From CAYWYR01 sp964462685 (lineage in GTDB: Bacteria; Bacteroidota; Ignavibacteria; Kapaibacteriales; UBA2268), in contig CAYWYR010000002.1 of assembly GCA_964462685.1 (NCBI GenBank), positions 134,811 through 198,810 on the forward strand: a stretch of 64,000 nucleotides of DNA, given 5' to 3'. Numbering within the stretch: position 1 is the stretch's first letter; each line of letters opens with the position of its first letter. The translations under genes and the position numbers were made by a program. Of the stretch, positions 61,195-64,000 are shown piece after piece. Below the pieces are notes generated by a model. That model searched no databases. It had not been told where the DNA came from and worked only from the letters and a program-made list of their open reading frames with translations.

Positions 61195-63387
61195 CTACTC
61201 GATCAAAACTTTCATAAATCGCTCCCCATCAATCAGCAGGAAGTACATACCAGTAGATAGATTGGAAGTACTTATAATAGTGTTATCCGATTGGGCGACC
61301 TGTTTGCCGGTTAGATCTATCAACGAAAGTGACTCGATCATTTTATCCGAACGTACTTCAATCATTCCGCTGTTAGAGATTACTTTGTAATCTTCGCCAG
61401 ATTCCTCTACAGATGTATTGGGACCGGTTATGAATGTACAAGGCTCTTCCATCCATGCCGTAGGTATGTCTGTCATGTATCCAAAAGTACGCGCTCTCCA
61501 CCAGTACTGCGTACTATATTCCAATCTGTAAGGCGGTTCAGCGCCATTAATAGCTGTACTGGAGCCAAATATTATATTTTCAAACAAGCTGTCTGTAGCT
61601 ATTTCTAATGTACTGTATAAGCCTGGACTCATTCCTTCTGGTAAATCCCACAATATTTTTACATCAGGATCAATTCTATCATCACCGCAGAGAGGAGTAA
61701 TAGGAATAACTGGTGGATAAATATGGCTATAATTGCAGAGGTCGCTTTGTTCGGATACAATTTCAGGTGAGGAGGGATCTCCCTTGAAGGCTGTTACTCC
61801 TAACATGAAGTTATGGCCTACGTAAGTTTTGGCTATATAATGTGTATCGCTCACAACTGTGTCTTCCGGGGGATTAGATGAGGGTGAGGAGGGTTTGAAG
61901 CTTAATAGATAACCGTCGGCACCGTGCACAGTATTCCAGTTTATTGTAAAAGTTCCCATATCCCCATAGAATGACACATCGCAGTCAATCAGTTCTGGCT
62001 TAGCCAATGAGGTGATTTCCCCCAGTGTAAACGCCCTCACTTCAGATTCCCTTATCTGCGAGCCTTTGACCGTTAGGACACGCCAGTAGTAGGTCGAGTC
62101 TTCTGAAAGATTATTAAGTGTTATTGTAGTACTATTTGTTCTTTCTTTGGCAGATAAGTGTAGCCACCTATCCCACTTGCGCGTGTGTGTGGTGACTTGG
62201 AGCTCATAGTATTCTGCATTGGAATCCGAATCTGACCATGAGAATGTTTGCCCCGTGCGGCTGGTGGACTCCACCCCTGCAATTTTATCATAGTCGAAAT
62301 CAAAGAAGTCGTCGTTTTCTAGATGGTATACATTGCCGTATAATGAGGAAAATATAGGTGTCTGGCCGAACCATAGAGACCCCGTTATCTTTATTGGACC
62401 ATATTCATATTCACCAGGACCTGGTTGTCCGTCATCTACCAAATCCCAGTAATGCCAGTTGTCCCCCCCGTCCCTAGTCATAAAAATCCTACCGCGCTCC
62501 CCTACAATATACCCGTTCATCTCATCATGAAATGAAATCTTATGACCACCGAAAGGAAGACCAAGCGAGTCTGAAAAAAATATGTTCTCCCACGTCAGTC
62601 CTCCGTCTCGCGATCGGTAAAATACATCATAACTTTGCTCACCTTTTCCGTTCCTGGGTGAAGCGAAAGCATACATGAGATCTTGAGTTACACGGTGATA
62701 TCTATGGGTATATTCATCGGGTACTCCATAGGCCTCCCAACGATCGGTATTGATATTATAATGACCCCAGTGCATTTCCCCTGATTCAAACTCAAAACAC
62801 TTACCTTCAACAATCGAATCGTTGATAAAGTCTATCTGGTCGTCAAATGAGAACTTTCTATGGCTCCCGTCCTGATAATACACATCTGACAAAGTATCTA
62901 CAGTTTCCCAGCCATCAAATGTTCTGTAATTATCGATTATCGCAGAAACAAAACCGATATTTTTATCATACATCGCAATACCGAGCGTAATACCAGATTT
63001 TCTCAATAGTCTGTGTCTGAACTCCTGGCTTCCTTCTTCTAGTAACCAAGTCGATGCCTGGAATGCATTGCCCATATATATAGTACCATCTGTAGCCATT
63101 TTTGCAAACTTTGGGTTTGTCTGTCTGAAAGCTGCTTCCTGATGGTCGTCAAAAATATACTCTTGGTAAACTTGCCAGTGTTCACCGTAATCCAGAGAAT
63201 AAAGGACAAAAGTATCCTCAAGCTTTTCAGATACTGTAAATAGTGTATCGTTTCTTACCATTAGACCCTCAGAAGACCCCCCAATCATAACATTGGAGCG
63301 TCCCGATTCCCATTCAAAATCATATGCGTTCAATGTATATGAGATACAAAGTAGACACATCAAAAAGGTTGTAAAGTTTTTTTTCAT
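61195..63387 (-). CDS. Secreted BNR/FN3 protein with T9SS sorting domain
   Basis: 730 residues. Signal peptide (1-21). The middle of the protein (about 25-365) has BNR/YCF48-like beta-propeller features (DGGLTWENIFFSDS, MTRDGGDNWHYWD), followed by two FN3-like domains (about 375-455 and 460-555) and a further module (about 560-645; PPVIPITPLCGDDRIDPDVKILWDLPEG). The T9SS type A tail runs from about 655 (SNSGMIEVRSDKMIESLSLIDLTGKQVAQ) to the end. It is probably displayed at the surface. The nearly identical tail in the next gene (63750 on) shows a recent duplication of this segment. Confidence 0.85.
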   Translation of the reverse strand: MKKNFTTFLMCLLCISYTLNAYDFEWESGRSNVMIGGSSEGLMVRNDTLFTVSEKLEDTFVLYSLDYGEHWQVYQEYIFDDHQEAAFRQTNPKFAKMATDGTIYMGNAFQASTWLLEEGSQEFRHRLLRKSGITLGIAMYDKNIGFVSAIIDNYRTFDGWETVDTLSDVYYQDGSHRKFSFDDQIDFINDSIVEGKCFEFESGEMHWGHYNINTDRWEAYGVPDEYTHRYHRVTQDLMYAFASPRNGKGEQSYDVFYRSRDGGLTWENIFFSDSLGLPFGGHKISFHDEMNGYIVGERGRIFMTRDGGDNWHYWDLVDDGQPGPGEYEYGPIKITGSLWFGQTPIFSSLYGNVYHLENDDFFDFDYDKIAGVESTSRTGQTFSWSDSDSNAEYYELQVTTHTRKWDRWLHLSAKERTNSTTITLNNLSEDSTYYWRVLTVKGSQIRESEVRAFTLGEITSLAKPELIDCDVSFYGDMGTFTINWNTVHGADGYLLSFKPSSPSSNPPEDTVVSDTHYIAKTYVGHNFMLGVTAFKGDPSSPEIVSEQSDLCNYSHIYPPVIPITPLCGDDRIDPDVKILWDLPEGMSPGLYSTLEIATDSLFENIIFGSSTAINGAEPPYRLEYSTQYWWRARTFGYMTDIPTAWMEEPCTFITGPNTSVEESGEDYKVISNSGMIEVRSDKMIESLSLIDLTGKQVAQSDNTIISTSNLSTGMYFLLIDGERFMKVLIE

Positions 63388-63749
63388 AAATTCTCCAAAT
63401 TAAAAGAAAGGAAATCTATACCATCTAAAGATTGATCAAGTTTAAACTCCGACTCTGGATTGAGAATTCCTCTGTCGAACAACTTCTGTATTGTTGGGGA
63501 GTCTTTAGATATATATGTTATCTGTTGACTATAGATCATGCTATTGAAAAAAGCATGCTACATATTAATAGAATTATTTTTGTGTATTTCCTCATTATGA
63601 AATACTCCTATATATATAAAAAAAAAGGCCTAAATCCGCCTTTTGCCAATTCAAGCCGTATGTGTGTTTGAGCTACGGGTTTAACTCTTTTGCTTTTATC
63701 AGCTTTTTTATATTATATAATACCTTTCATATTTCCAAAAACTATTTTA
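63388..63749. other. Non-coding stretch of 362 bp with a terminator
   Basis: AT-rich; a plus-strand frame at 63432-63671 is not protein-like. The only structure is a hairpin at 63623-63644 (AAAAGGC / GCCTTTT) with U-run on the minus strand. Confidence 0.65.
63615..63644 (-). terminator. Terminator of the partial T9SS gene
   Basis: AAAAGGC on the minus strand (63644-63638) pairs with GCCTTTT (63629-63623), followed by further Us. It lies about 105 nt after the stop at 63750. Confidence 0.7.
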
Positions 63750-64000
63750 TTAATCCACCATTACTTTCATAAATCGCTCCTCATCAATCAGCAGAAAGTA
63801 CATACCGGTAGATAGATTGGATGTATTAATAATAGTGTTGTCCGATTGGGCAACCTGTTTACCGGTTAGATCTATCAACGAAAGCGACTCGATCATTTTA
63901 TCCGAACGAACTTCAATCATTCCGCTGTTAGAGATTACTTTGTAATCTTCGGTATCAGCTTCTTCAACGGAGGTACCCGGGCCGGTAGTAAATGTGCATG
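63750..64000 (-). CDS. T9SS cargo protein, C-terminal part only
   Basis: The right edge of the window cuts this minus-strand gene; only the last 83 codons are visible, ending at a TAA (63750-63752). They encode a T9SS type A tail (VISNSGMIEVRSDKMIE..., DLTGKQVAQSDN) nearly identical to that of the protein at 61195, differing at a handful of positions, so the two are tandem paralogues. Confidence 0.92.
   Translation of the reverse strand, partial: CTFTTGPGTSVEEADTEDYKVISNSGMIEVRSDKMIESLSLIDLTGKQVAQSDNTIINTSNLSTGMYFLLIDEERFMKVMVD

Noticed and set aside
63432..63671. 79-residue plus-strand ORF before the partial T9SS gene
   Set aside because: Low-complexity, no signal or domain, and it crosses the terminator hairpin of the minus-strand gene.

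Overview
The window looks like part of a chromosome scaffold from a member of the Bacteroidota/Chlorobiota/Ignavibacteria/Kapabacteria side of the FCB group, probably a metagenome assembly because it contains a run of Ns. Evidence: an LpxC-FabZ fusion, several secreted proteins with type IX secretion (T9SS) C-terminal sorting domains, a GWxTD-domain protein, a GldL/GldM-like pair, an OlsF-like aminolipid acyltransferase, and OmpA proteins carrying a shared double-cysteine motif. The assignment comes from family knowledge; no 16S or marker search was possible. Most genes lie on the minus strand, and TTG starts are common.

Layout. 1-6.1 kb: purA (3' end cut off), a STAS-domain protein, secF, secD and hisS. 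6.2-12.9 kb: a giant T9SS-exported WD40/VWA-like protein, divergent from a secreted protein and oligoendopeptidase F. 12.9-21.6 kb: an envelope block with GldM-like and GldL-like motor proteins, an LptF/LptG-type permease, a polysaccharide flippase, a heparinase II/III-family protein and an OlsF-like bifunctional acyltransferase. 21.7-29.8 kb: a lipoprotein, a small membrane protein, an MscS channel, a PhoX-like (DUF839) protein, an acyl-CoA thioesterase, Hsp33, SucC and a Bax-inhibitor-1 protein interrupted by the assembly gap. 29.8-34.3 kb: a palindromic repeat flanked by a 22-bp direct repeat, a sugar-phosphate transferase, lpxA and lpxC/fabZ. 34.4-38.9 kb: a large subtilase with FG-GAP-like repeats.

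38.9-46.3 kb: ftsQ-ftsA-ftsZ-lnt-GWxTD-ispD in one direction (division, lipoprotein maturation, isoprenoids). 46.6-57 kb: two tandem-OmpA-domain outer membrane proteins bracket an accessory stretch. That stretch holds a HisIE-like protein whose two active sites both look eroded, translationally coupled to the nuclease PdeM; a broken RelE-type toxin-antitoxin pair; the Lhr-type helicase that usually accompanies PdeM; and an AT-rich islet with a beta-barrel gene and a frameshifted lipoprotein gene carrying a (CT)12 tract. 57-64 kb: T9SS cargo proteins, a YbgC-type thioesterase overlapping a SanA-like protein, an HTH regulator and two tandem T9SS paralogues, the last cut by the window edge.

Functionally the window is mainly envelope biogenesis (Sec translocon, lipid A, lipoproteins, glycans, OmpA anchors, cell division) plus cargo and a probable motor for T9SS. 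I see no CRISPR array, prophage, complete IS element, rRNA or tRNA. The observations most worth following are the degenerate HisIE-like protein in the DNA-repair locus, the divergent GldL/GldM-like motor, the (CT)12 lipoprotein, and the repeated placement of strong hairpins directly before start codons.
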